From: Paracoxiella cheracis
GTDB lineage: Bacteria; Pseudomonadota; Gammaproteobacteria; Coxiellales; Coxiellaceae
Reading direction: 5' to 3'
Assembly (NCBI RefSeq): GCF_049348705.1
Contig: NZ_CP186485.1
Coordinates: 620,001-684,000, forward strand
DNA length: 64,000 nucleotides
Below, piece after piece: positions 25,896-33,840 of this stretch. The translations under genes were made by a program, and so were the position numbers. Positions within the stretch are counted from its first letter, which is position 1. Each line of letters begins with the position of its first letter. The notes beneath the pieces were generated by a model. It was given only the letters and a program-made list of their open reading frames with translations, made no database searches and was not told the origin of the DNA.

Positions 25896-26905
25896 ACCTG
25901 AGTTCTGTATAAGAAAAGGAATAAGTGAATGAAATAATTGAAAAAAAGACCGGAACCGCTAAAATTTAGCTCCAAAATTACAGCTAAATAATGTAACAGG
26001 AGTTAATCATGTTGGCACCGGTCACGGAGATTTTTTGTGATATGGATGATTTTTGCAAGGATTATTTGAAAGGTCAATCAAAGTATTTGCTACCGAACCC
26101 AGACAGAAAACGAGATCGAGCGATGCAAATGAGCTTGTCTGAAATTGGCACCATCATTGTGTTGTTTCAAATGAGTCACTATCGCACATTTAAGGATTTT
26201 TATTGTGGATGTGTTTTACAAGACATGAAGAAGTATTTTCCTACGGCGCTGAGTTACACACGTTTTGTCGCCTGCCAATCAGCAGCGCTAATGATGCTCG
26301 CCGCCTATTTGCTTTCGAGAAAGGGCAAACACACGGGATTGTATTATATTGACTCAACTACACTACGCGTATGCCACAATAAACGAATTTATCGAAACAA
26401 GGTTTTCAAAGGCATTGCTAAACGCAGTAAAAGCACAATGGGCTGGGTTTACGGCTTTAAACTACATATTGTGATTAATCATCAAGGGGAATTAATCCGT
26501 TTTTGTTTAACGAAAGGGAACGTGGATGATCGCGCTGTTGTTAGAAAATTAATGGCTAATTTAAAGGGGTTGGGCGCTGGCGATAAAGGGTATCTTGGAA
26601 AAGATCTTGCGGACGATTTGGCAAAACACGATTTAAAATTTGTGACAAAAGTCCGTAAAAATATGAAGAACAAAATGCTTTCTGCATTTGAAAAGTTTTT
26701 CCTAAAACAACGTGGCATCGTAGAAACGATTATCGATCAGTTGAAAAACTTGTATCATGTTGAGCATTCGCGTCATCGTAGTCCGATTAATTTTTTAGTC
26801 AATACCCTTGCAGCGCTAATTGCCTATTCTTGGCGACCAAACAAACCAGGAATAAAAACCAACAATATAAAGAATAATTTATACGCAGTTATCCAGAACT
26901 GAGGT
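25896..26905 (+). mobile_element. IS982-family element, copy A (1010 bp)
   Basis: Ends acctgagttctgtata and the complement of acctcagttctggata. Perfect 8-bp target duplication TAAATGTA at 25888-25895 and 26906-26913. Inserted in the double-cyclin gene. Copies B and C elsewhere in the window have the same length and protein. Confidence 0.95.
26009..26902 (+). CDS. IS982-family transposase
   Basis: 297 residues, DDE type. Motifs: LTEIF-like N-terminus (VTEIFCDMDDFCKDYLKGQS), GLYYIDSTTLRVCHNKR (first Asp), GAGDKGYLGKDLADDL (second Asp), QRGIVETIIDQLKNLYHVEH (Glu). Identical to the products of 36244-37137 and 55351-56244, indicating recent transposition and a probably active enzyme. Confidence 0.95.
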   Translation: MLAPVTEIFCDMDDFCKDYLKGQSKYLLPNPDRKRDRAMQMSLSEIGTIIVLFQMSHYRTFKDFYCGCVLQDMKKYFPTALSYTRFVACQSAALMMLAAYLLSRKGKHTGLYYIDSTTLRVCHNKRIYRNKVFKGIAKRSKSTMGWVYGFKLHIVINHQGELIRFCLTKGNVDDRAVVRKLMANLKGLGAGDKGYLGKDLADDLAKHDLKFVTKVRKNMKNKMLSAFEKFFLKQRGIVETIIDQLKNLYHVEHSRHRSPINFLVNTLAALIAYSWRPNKPGIKTNNIKNNLYAVIQN

Positions 26906-27540
26906 TAAATGTAGCAATATCGGAGTCAGTTAGTCGTCTATCTGGGGGCAGGGAGGATTTAGGGAGAATCTTAAAACTGCTAGCCTGCGAGTTGTATTCT
27001 GAAAAAACACCTCTGATTATAGTTTGATAATAAGAAGGTGAGACATAGAGATTACCTTGCATCGTGAAAAGCATTTCACGTTCAAGTTTATTCATTATAG
27101 GTAGAGGGATGCATGCGGCATGGGCCATATCGATGTTGTACGTTGCCATATCGTCAAGATATTTTTGGGCTAATGTTAAAGCTGTTGGTAGTAAATAAGC
27201 AATTGTAAGAGGGTGAATGTAGATAGGGCGCTTGATGTTACAAGAAGTAGTATGTAATCTCAAAATATATATAACTGCCAAGACCATATGAGAAAAGGTG
27301 ACGTCAGATTTTTCGAGGTTATCGATATAATTTTCTACTGAGATGGATAGTGGCTTATATTGAAAAATGGAGAGAAAAGAACTTTGTGCTTGTAAGCGTG
27401 AACCTTTTTCAAAAAGGTTTTGAAAGAAAAAAGCAAATACTTTTTTTTCAAGAGGAGTTAAGGGTCCATCCGTAAAATTTTTATCCGTAGAACTTTGAGA
27501 TTCTCGCGACATGTTGAAATCCTTTTTAATAAGTTTAAAT

Positions 27541-28389
27541 TCATAAGGTATTCTTTGTCGTTGTTTTTGGGATAATTTTTTCATCAGATGATGTTTTCAA
27601 GAAAGGTTTGAAAAAATCAAACTTTATAAGCCTTGATAAGATGCAACGAACTTGTTGTTCATATTCTTTAGAGGAGACATTCAAGTTGTTTCCAAGCAAA
27701 CCAAGCGATTTAGATTTGAGTGTATTTAATTCCTCTGTTGTAATGTCACTGATTTTTGCTAAATCTAAATTTTCAAGATATTGGCCATCGAGATGTTCCA
27801 TAGCGAGTGCAAGGCTAACTATGAGTAGGCGGTCACAGGTGAGTCTATGAAGATAGATGGGAGATTGAGTTTGATCACTCATTGAAAGGAGTCGTGAAAT
27901 ATAGATGGTAGCGTGAACCATGTGAGGAAAAGACAGTTTTAAATGATTATTTAAGTGTAGAATAACAGTTTTGATTGGAATGCGGGGTATTTTAGGGGAT
28001 TCGAACGATGCGCGCCATGGAGAGCGAAGCGAAGGCGCGTATTCCGCGGTAGGCTCGGATTTTTTGCCGAGCGTAAGCGACTGCAAAAAATCTTTACGAG
28101 CCGTCAAGTCATTTGAGAGCCCGTGCGTAGTCGAGCCGTGAGGTCGCGGAGCGCGGGCGACGAGGACGTCCGCGGCTATTTAAGTTGTCGCGTATTGCGA
28201 GTCGATTATTGACAGGGATGGCAATAATCTATCACGAGCATCGCGACACGCTTGAATAGAAACAAATTTTGATTTTGATTGCAAATCCCAGTGAGCTTGA
28301 TGAAATGAATTAAGGTAAGAAGCAAAAGCTTCGATGTAGTAATAATAATCAGATAGCGGTTCATTCCCAAAGTGGTTATCTCGCGACAT
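27541..28389 (-). pseudogene. Single PHO80-like cyclin-domain protein, interrupted by GIE copy 6
   Basis: ATG 28389 after aaagggattgaacg; opens MSRDNHFGNEPLSD, much as its neighbour opens MSRESQS. Cut by the element at 28006-28254; removal joins SKSKFVSI to FESPKIPRIPIKTVILH in frame, 199 residues in all. Cyclin-like blocks follow: FPHMVHATIYISRLL, IYLHRLTCDRLLIVSLALAM, LDGQYLENLDLA, ELNTLKSKSLGLL, LNVSSKEYEQ. The SxFxSIF entry, the aromatic-MV helix and the IY-H-T-RLL helix align with both domains of the neighbour, so this is a tandem paralogue 28 bp upstream of it. The C-terminus has a short Ser/Asp/Glu/Lys tail. Confidence 0.75.
28006..28254 (+). mobile_element. GIE copy 6 (249 bp)
   Basis: Looks identical to copy 1; lies antisense in the minus-strand cyclin gene. 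Precise removal restores TCT ATT TTC GAA on the coding strand. No target duplication. Confidence 0.9.
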
Positions 28390-28445
28390 CGTTCAATCCC
28401 TTTGTTGATAGTTACAATCCTTTTATCAAACGAGAGGGGGTATTA

Positions 28446-29003
28446 TTACTCTTTCCACTTAATGTTACAACCCTGACTTGGGATTTGATTTGGATCGACG
28501 GGTGCGCTGGCTAAAATATTATCAAGTGCCGCACGCATGTCTTTTCCAGTGACAGGTACATTGCGTCCTGGTGTTGCGTCATCGAACCGCCCGCGATACA
28601 CCAGCGATAAATTGTGATCAAAAATAAAAAAATCGGGTGTGCAGGCTGCGTCGTATGCTTTTGCAACCGTTTGCGTTTCATCGTAAAGGTAGGGGAAAGT
28701 ATATCCAGCGGTCTGTGCTTCTTGTTTCATTTTTGCAGGACTGTCTTCGGGATAGTTTGCGACGTCATTAGCGCTAATGGCGATAAATTTAATTCCCTTG
28801 GGTTGGTAGTCGTCTGCAATTTCGACTAAGCCGTGTTGAATATGTTTAACGAACGGACAGTGATTACAAATAAACATAATTACGGTCGCTTTATCTGACT
28901 TTAATTCATTTAAGCTCATTTTTTTTCCAGAGACGGTGTCTGGCAAGGTAAAACTTGGTGCTTTAGTGCCAAGGGGTATCATGATGGACGGTGTTAATAC
29001 CAT
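28446..29003 (-). CDS. Thioredoxin-like (redoxin/AhpC-TSA fold) protein
   Basis: 185-residue thiol-disulfide oxidoreductase-like protein without signal peptide, so cytoplasmic. The N-terminal GTKAPSFTLPDTVSGKKMSL is the AhpC/TSA entry; TVIMFICNHCPFVKHIQHGL carries a CxxC pair in the CNHCPFV form common to a conserved redoxin subfamily. TPDFFIFDHNLSLVYRGRFD supplies the cis-Pro region. Start ATG 29003 with ggag upstream. Specific substrate unknown. Confidence 0.85.
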   Translation of the reverse strand: MVLTPSIMIPLGTKAPSFTLPDTVSGKKMSLNELKSDKATVIMFICNHCPFVKHIQHGLVEIADDYQPKGIKFIAISANDVANYPEDSPAKMKQEAQTAGYTFPYLYDETQTVAKAYDAACTPDFFIFDHNLSLVYRGRFDDATPGRNVPVTGKDMRAALDNILASAPVDPNQIPSQGCNIKWKE

Positions 29004-29092
29004 AAATTGTTCTCCACTATTTTCTATACTTCGTAAAACTCTAATGAGTTTTGATTGTTTGCCAATATGAGAAAGGTAACATTTTCTGACGG

Positions 29093-29731
29093 CTAAGAAT
29101 TCTTAATTCCTGCTGCTAGAGCGACGGCTTCCTGAGTTAAAGCTGTAATTTTTTCCCACTCACCAGCCGTGATTAATGCTTGCGGTGCAAGCCAAGAACC
29201 ACCGACGCTGAGAACATTCGGTAATGATAAATATTCAGCTAAATTTTTAGCATCAATGCCGCCGGTTGCACAAAAGTGAATATCTGGGAAAACATTAGCG
29301 TATTGTTTTAGCATTTTAATGCCGCCGGCTTGTTCGGCGGGAAAGAATTTTAATTCCGTCAGGTAATGTTCTCTTGCGATTAAAATATCCGAGGGTGTTG
29401 CGACAGCAGGTAAATATGGGATTCCGGCTTTTTTGGCGGCTTCAATCAATGTTGCATTAATGCCCGGACTGACAATGAATGAAACACCGAGGGATTGAAT
29501 GTCTTCGATGTGTTCAACGTTTGTAACCGTGCCAACGCCAATGACGGCATTGGGAAATTCGAGTTCCATTTGGGCAACTGCATCGAGCGCTAACGGAGTG
29601 CGTAATGTCACTTCCAGCGTGTTAATACCACCAGCCGTGATCGCCTTAACCAGTGGAATCACATGATCCAAATCGTGCACGGTAATAATGGGAATGATGG
29701 GGGCTGTTTGTAGTATTCGTTTGATGCTCAT
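29093..29731 (-). CDS. eda: KDPG/KHG aldolase
   Basis: Cleaves 2-keto-3-deoxy-6-phosphogluconate to pyruvate and glyceraldehyde 3-phosphate, the last step of the Entner-Doudoroff and hexuronate routes. 212 residues: Glu in INTLEVTLRT, Schiff-base Lys in ELKFFPAEQAGG, phosphate-binding FCATGGIDAKNL and VGGSWLAP. Start at ATG 29731 (MSIKRILQT) instead of the longer frame, because this matches the family. Divergent from the sugar transporter, 52 bp between starts, so probably co-regulated. Confidence 0.93.
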   Translation of the reverse strand: MSIKRILQTAPIIPIITVHDLDHVIPLVKAITAGGINTLEVTLRTPLALDAVAQMELEFPNAVIGVGTVTNVEHIEDIQSLGVSFIVSPGINATLIEAAKKAGIPYLPAVATPSDILIAREHYLTELKFFPAEQAGGIKMLKQYANVFPDIHFCATGGIDAKNLAEYLSLPNVLSVGGSWLAPQALITAGEWEKITALTQEAVALAAGIKNS

Positions 29732-29783
29732 TGTGCAATAATAAATGAGCTGAGCGAAAAATGCTACCAAGAGGCGCGCAAGG

Positions 29784-31037
29784 ATGCAGGAAGAGTTAAG
29801 CCAATCGTTGGCCACAGAACATCTATCCACGCTGATCTTAATTGCCAGCATCGCGGCGGTGTCTGGCGTGTTGCTCGGTTATGAAACCGGCGTTATCTCT
29901 GGTGCGATTCTTTACATTAACGATGAATTTATTCTATCGCCTTGGGGCAATCATTTTGTCATCCACAGTATTATAGTTGGAGCTTTTTTGGGTTGTCTTG
30001 TCAGCGGACGATTGGCAGATTGTTGGGGGCGCCGTTGGTTATTAATTCTCGCGGCATTAATTTTTTTGATTGGCACGGTTGGATCCTTTTTGGCAACATC
30101 ATCAGCGTCGTTAATAATGTCCAGAACAATTTTAGGGATTGCCATTGGCATTTCATCATTTACGGCACCATTATATATCGCTGAAATAGCACCGGCAAAA
30201 TCTCGCGGCCTGTTGGTGTCATTTAATCAGTTAGCGATTACGATCGGTATTGTGATGGCTTATATTTTAGACGCCTATTATGCGAAGCAGGGTGGGCAAT
30301 GGCGATGGATGTTAGGTTTAGGTGTTGTGCCGGCAATGGTGTTGTTTATCGGAATGCTGTTTGTGCCAAATAGCCCCGAATGGGCAGCGCATCGCAAAAA
30401 AAATCATGTTAACTGGCGTGAATTATTTCAGCCGTTTGGGCATTCAGCATTAATTGTAGGTATTGGGTTGGCTTTTTTTCAGCAATGTACAGGCATTAAT
30501 ACAATTATTTATTTTGCACCGACGGTATTTGAAATGGCAGGATTTCAGAGTCACACGGTTGCGATGTTGGCAACCTTTGGTATCGGCATCGCCAATATTA
30601 TTTTTACACTTCTTTTTTTGTTGTTAATCGATCGCTTGGGTCGTCGCCCTTTATTATTGGTTGGCTTGTTGGGCATGACTTTGGGCTTGAGTGGTTTGAG
30701 CATCGCCTTTTACCTAGGTGTGCATTCGAGCCAACTGAAATGGATTGCCTTCGGTGGGATGATGATTTATATCGCTTCATTCGCAATGAGTTTGGGACCG
30801 ATCATGTGGTTGATGATCGCAGAAATTTTTCCATTCAATGTGCGTGGCTTAGGTACAAGTTTGGCAGCGGCAAGCTGCTGGGGGTTTAATATTATCGTCA
30901 CATTGCTTTTTTTAAATATCTTTCAATTGCTTGGCCCTAGTGGCATTTTTTTAGCTTATGCTGTTTTGTGCGTGATCGGATTCCTGTTCGCTGCGGCTTA
31001 CGTCCCAGAGACTTGCGGGATCGATTTGCCGGGCTAG
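29784..31037 (+). CDS. MFS sugar/sugar-acid proton symporter (XylE/GalP-like)
   Basis: 417 residues, about 12 helices, sugar porter family. Signatures: GYETGVISGAILYI in helix 1, GRLADCWGRRWLLI in the 2-3 loop, VPNSPEWAAHRKK (PESPRWL equivalent) after helix 6, QQCTGINTIIYFAP in helix 7, DRLGRRPLLLVG in the 8-9 loop, and a C-terminal PETCGIDLPG replacing the usual PETKG. Start ATG 29784 after aagg. The neighbours eda, an SDR and manD suggest it imports a hexuronate or aldonate. Confidence 0.88.
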   Translation: MQEELSQSLATEHLSTLILIASIAAVSGVLLGYETGVISGAILYINDEFILSPWGNHFVIHSIIVGAFLGCLVSGRLADCWGRRWLLILAALIFLIGTVGSFLATSSASLIMSRTILGIAIGISSFTAPLYIAEIAPAKSRGLLVSFNQLAITIGIVMAYILDAYYAKQGGQWRWMLGLGVVPAMVLFIGMLFVPNSPEWAAHRKKNHVNWRELFQPFGHSALIVGIGLAFFQQCTGINTIIYFAPTVFEMAGFQSHTVAMLATFGIGIANIIFTLLFLLLIDRLGRRPLLLVGLLGMTLGLSGLSIAFYLGVHSSQLKWIAFGGMMIYIASFAMSLGPIMWLMIAEIFPFNVRGLGTSLAAASCWGFNIIVTLLFLNIFQLLGPSGIFLAYAVLCVIGFLFAAAYVPETCGIDLPG

Positions 31038-31135
31038 AAATTTCAACTGCTTGCCAAGACCAGAAGGGGTCTGTGTTTTCGAGTCTGGATTTGGGCCTAC
31101 GAGCCCCTGGCCATCGGGGCCGTCAACAGAGTATA
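31037..31135. repeat. Diverged palindromic repeat between transporter and SDR genes
   Basis: gaaatttcaactgcttgccaaga resembles the left end of the repeat at 23319. An internal agacc...ggtct hairpin and a gggcc/ggcccc-rich segment follow, possibly acting as terminator. No gene here. Confidence 0.45.
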
Positions 31136-31186
31136 CTGTGCACCAATTTCTTAACGTATCGCAGAAACCCAAGAGGTTCTTTACTT

Positions 31187-31999
31187 ATGTTGTTAAAAGA
31201 TAAGGTCGTGTTAGTGACTGGTTCGACGACAGGGATAGGGGCGGCGATTGCCGAACGGTGTGTGATGGAGGGAGCGAGGGTAATGATTCATGGGCGCTGT
31301 GAAGAGCGCGCTAAAGCCATGGTTGCTGAGTTGGGAAAAGACAAGGCCGATTACACCATTTCAGACTTAACTGAAGATGATCCACACATGTATGCCAAGA
31401 TGATTCAAGCTACGGTTGATAGCTTTGGTCGTATTGACTGCTTGGTTAACAATGCAGGCGCATCACCTCGCAGTACTCTTGATACTATCACGAATGAAAG
31501 CTTTGGTTGGGTGGTACGATTGAACATGCGTGCTCCGTTGTTTTTAACTCAGGCAGCGGTGAAAGCGTTTCGTCACCAAAAATCGGGTGGAACAGTAGTA
31601 AATATTGGATCAATTAATGCTTATTGTGGCCAGGCCGATTTGCTACCTTATTCAATGACCAAAGGCGCGTTGATGACGATGACGCGCAATTTAGGTAACG
31701 CCCTAGGCAAAGAAAATATCCGTGTTAATCAGCTCAATGTGGGTTGGACGTTAACACCGAACGAAAGCAAAATTAAAGAAGGCGAAGGTTTTCCATCAGA
31801 TTGGGAAGGTAAAATTCCAGCGACGTATGCACCGTCAGGGCGCTTGTTACGGCCAGAGGATGTGGCAAAGCATGTGGTTTTTTGGGTCTCTGATATTTCC
31901 GCGCCCGCCAACGCTGTTGTGTATGAATTAGAACAATATCCTGTGATAGGTCGGAATTTAATTAATGAAATTCCATTAGATATTTTTAAAGAGGAATAA
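31187..31999 (+). CDS. Short-chain dehydrogenase/reductase, probable sugar-acid oxidoreductase
   Basis: 270 residues, classical SDR: TGSTTGIGAAI (cofactor glycines), CLVNNAGASP (NNAG), NIGSINAYCG with active-site Ser, YSMTK as the YxxxK catalytic pair. The frame runs upstream to 30968, but ATG 31187 gives the normal SDR start. It ends 1 bp before manD, so the two are one operon. In this context fructuronate reductase/mannonate oxidoreductase activity, feeding D-mannonate to ManD, is a reasonable inference but not shown. Confidence 0.85.
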   Translation: MLLKDKVVLVTGSTTGIGAAIAERCVMEGARVMIHGRCEERAKAMVAELGKDKADYTISDLTEDDPHMYAKMIQATVDSFGRIDCLVNNAGASPRSTLDTITNESFGWVVRLNMRAPLFLTQAAVKAFRHQKSGGTVVNIGSINAYCGQADLLPYSMTKGALMTMTRNLGNALGKENIRVNQLNVGWTLTPNESKIKEGEGFPSDWEGKIPATYAPSGRLLRPEDVAKHVVFWVSDISAPANAVVYELEQYPVIGRNLINEIPLDIFKEE

Positions 32000-32000
32000 A

Positions 32001-33209
32001 ATGAAAATTACGAATGCAAAAGTTTTTGTTTGTTCGCCAGGACGAAACTTTGTCACTATCAAAATTGAAACCGATGAAGGTGTTTATGGGTTGGGTGATG
32101 GCACTCTGAATGGTCGTGAGCTTGCAGTCGCTTCTTATTTAGAGGATCACTTAGTGCCGAGCTTAATTGGCCGAAACCCTTTTGAAACAGAAGACATTTG
32201 GCAGTTTTTTTATAAAGGCGCCTATTGGCGTCGCGGCCCGGTGACGATGTCGGCTATTGCTGCTATCGATATGGCGCTGTGGGACATTAAAGGCAAAGCC
32301 TTAAATACACCGGTTTACAACTTGCTCGGTGGTCGAAGCCGAAAAGGCATTATGGTTTATGGCCATGCTAACGGAGATAGTATTTCTGCAACCGCAGAAG
32401 AAGTTGGAAAATACATTCATAAAGGCTATTTGGCGATTCGTGCACAGTGTGGTGTGCCTGGATTGCCGGGTGCTTATGGCGTTTCAAAAGATAAAATGTA
32501 TTATGAACCCGCAGAAAAAGGATTGCCGCCAGAAAAGATGTGGTCGACGGAAAAATACTTAAATCACGTGCCAAAACTATTTTCGAAACTGCGTGATCTG
32601 TATGGTGATGATCCGCATTTACTGCACGATTGCCATCATCGCTTAACGCCGATCGAAGCGGGTCGATTGGGTAAAGAATTAGAGCCTTATCACTTATTTT
32701 GGTTGGAAGATACGGTGCCGGCTGAATTGCAAGAAGGTTTTCGCCTGATTCGTCAGCACACGACAACGCCGTTAGCGGTGGGTGAAGTATTTAACTCCAT
32801 TTACGATACGACGACACTAATTACCGAACAATTGATCGACTATATCCGCATGTCAATTGTGCACGGTGGTGGTATTACACCGATGATGAAGGTGGCTTCT
32901 TTTGCAGATATTTATCGTATTCGCACGGGATGTCATGGTCCAACCGACGTTTCGCCGATCACGATGGCGGCATCATTGCACTTTGAAACGGCGATTAATA
33001 ATTTTGGGATTCAGGAATATATGCGTCACACTCCTGAAACGGATGAAGTCTTTCCGCATAATTATTATTTTGAGAATGGTTATCTCAATGTGAAAGATAC
33101 GCCAGGCTTAGGTGTCGATTTCAATGAAAAATTAGCCGAAAAATATCCGTACGAGCGTGCTTATTTACCCATCAATCGCAAGCTCGATGGAACGATGTTT
33201 GATTGGTAG
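32001..33209 (+). CDS. manD: D-mannonate dehydratase, enolase superfamily (ManD/RspA)
   Basis: 402 residues, the length of ManD enzymes. N-terminal capping domain (KITNAKVFVCSPGRNFVTIK) and barrel with metal ligands in LLHDCHHRLTP, FWLEDTVPAE and AVGEVFNS, plus His in RTGCHGPTDVSP. Typical ManD signatures RAQCGVPGLPGAYG and MFDW at the C-terminus are present. Converts D-mannonate to 2-keto-3-deoxygluconate, which after phosphorylation is cut by Eda. A KDG kinase is not in the window. Ribosome site gaggaa. Confidence 0.92.
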   Translation: MKITNAKVFVCSPGRNFVTIKIETDEGVYGLGDGTLNGRELAVASYLEDHLVPSLIGRNPFETEDIWQFFYKGAYWRRGPVTMSAIAAIDMALWDIKGKALNTPVYNLLGGRSRKGIMVYGHANGDSISATAEEVGKYIHKGYLAIRAQCGVPGLPGAYGVSKDKMYYEPAEKGLPPEKMWSTEKYLNHVPKLFSKLRDLYGDDPHLLHDCHHRLTPIEAGRLGKELEPYHLFWLEDTVPAELQEGFRLIRQHTTTPLAVGEVFNSIYDTTTLITEQLIDYIRMSIVHGGGITPMMKVASFADIYRIRTGCHGPTDVSPITMAASLHFETAINNFGIQEYMRHTPETDEVFPHNYYFENGYLNVKDTPGLGVDFNEKLAEKYPYERAYLPINRKLDGTMFDW

Positions 33210-33228
33210 ACAGTCCCAGAAATTGTAA

Positions 33229-33315
33229 AAGGAATTTCAATTGCTTGCTAGCCAAGGATGGCGATTTCCGAAAAACAGTAACCCAACCTCTCTGCCACAA
33301 TTGAAATTTTTGCTG
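33229..33315. repeat. Intergenic palindromic repeat (ATTTCAATTGC family)
   Basis: ggaatttcaattgcttgc at the left and gccacaattgaaattt at the right form complementary ends around a diverged core. Located between manD and the chagasin gene. Confidence 0.6.
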
Positions 33316-33383
33316 CCGTCGATACTTGAGATTGAAATATGGCTTTTCAGAGTGGATAATCAATAAAAAGATGGAGAATGTGA

Positions 33384-33827
33384 ATGAAAAAAATCATTAG
33401 AATTTTATGCCTTGCATCAATGCTCTCGTTTGTCGTGTCCTCGGTCTTTGCTGCTGACAACACGAAAAAACAGGAGGAAACGACAAATCAACCTGAAACT
33501 TCGCAGAGCACTTTTTCTGATCCTAACAAAGCCATTCAGGTGATGAAAGAATCTCCAACGTTTACTTTAAGACTGCGCTCGAACCCCACAACGGGTTATA
33601 CCTGGTTTTTAGTAAGTTATGACCGCGATTTAATTACACCGATATCGCAGAAATTTACGGCTGACACGAGCAAAATAGGGGCACCGGGAGTGGATATTTG
33701 GACATTCAAGGTGAACTCTGGAGCTTTTGTCGTGCCGCAGGGGACACAAATCACACTGCAATATTTCCGACCTTGGGTCGTGCCCACTAACGGACGTAAG
33801 CTGAGTTTTATGGTAACGATAAGGTAG
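33384..33827 (+). CDS. Chagasin-type cysteine protease inhibitor (I42 family), secreted
   Basis: 147 residues with a Sec signal peptide (MKKIIRILCLASMLSFVVSS, cleavage after VFA). The mature part has the three I42 loops: NPTTGYTW (NPTTGY/F motif), a Gly-rich loop in KIGAPGVDIW, and FRPWVVP (RPW motif). Such inhibitors block papain-family cysteine proteases; in host-associated bacteria they may act on host cathepsins or protect periplasmic proteins. A low-complexity KKQEETTNQPETSQST linker follows the signal. Ribosome site agatggagaatgtga. Confidence 0.9.
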   Translation: MKKIIRILCLASMLSFVVSSVFAADNTKKQEETTNQPETSQSTFSDPNKAIQVMKESPTFTLRLRSNPTTGYTWFLVSYDRDLITPISQKFTADTSKIGAPGVDIWTFKVNSGAFVVPQGTQITLQYFRPWVVPTNGRKLSFMVTIR

Positions 33828-33840
33828 GTTAGGACTGATA

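Larger units (their letters stand above)
23582..27512 (-). pseudogene. Double PHO80-like cyclin-domain protein, broken by IS982, IS3 and GIE
   Basis: Start ATG 27512 (aaggattcaac upstream). Removing IS982 (with one TAAATGTA) and IS3 (with one ATTT) leaves 27512-26906, 25887-25763 and 24031-23582, together 394 codons in one frame. Domain 1: SFLSIFQYKPLSISVENYID, FSHMVLAVIYILRL, IYIHPLTIAYLLPTALTLAQ, KYLDDMATYNIDMA, IMNKLEREMLFTM, LYVSPSYYQ. Domain 2 repeats the layout: NFLSIFHCATKPSYTIRDYI, LLATNYIYHL, IYIHEFTVHRLLLAALVLVL, HYQDIS, EIQKLSDEMEIY. The pattern is that of eukaryotic PHO80/CYCP cyclins (I recall INS..VHRLL, KFLDD, MN.LE..FLF in those). The C-terminus is Glu-rich, as in Dot/Icm substrates. 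Function as a host-directed effector is inference. Confidence 0.75.

Noticed and set aside
30968..31186. N-terminal extension of the SDR gene
   Set aside because: The extension covers the intergenic repeat and the end of the transporter gene; ATG 31187 gives the normal SDR start.
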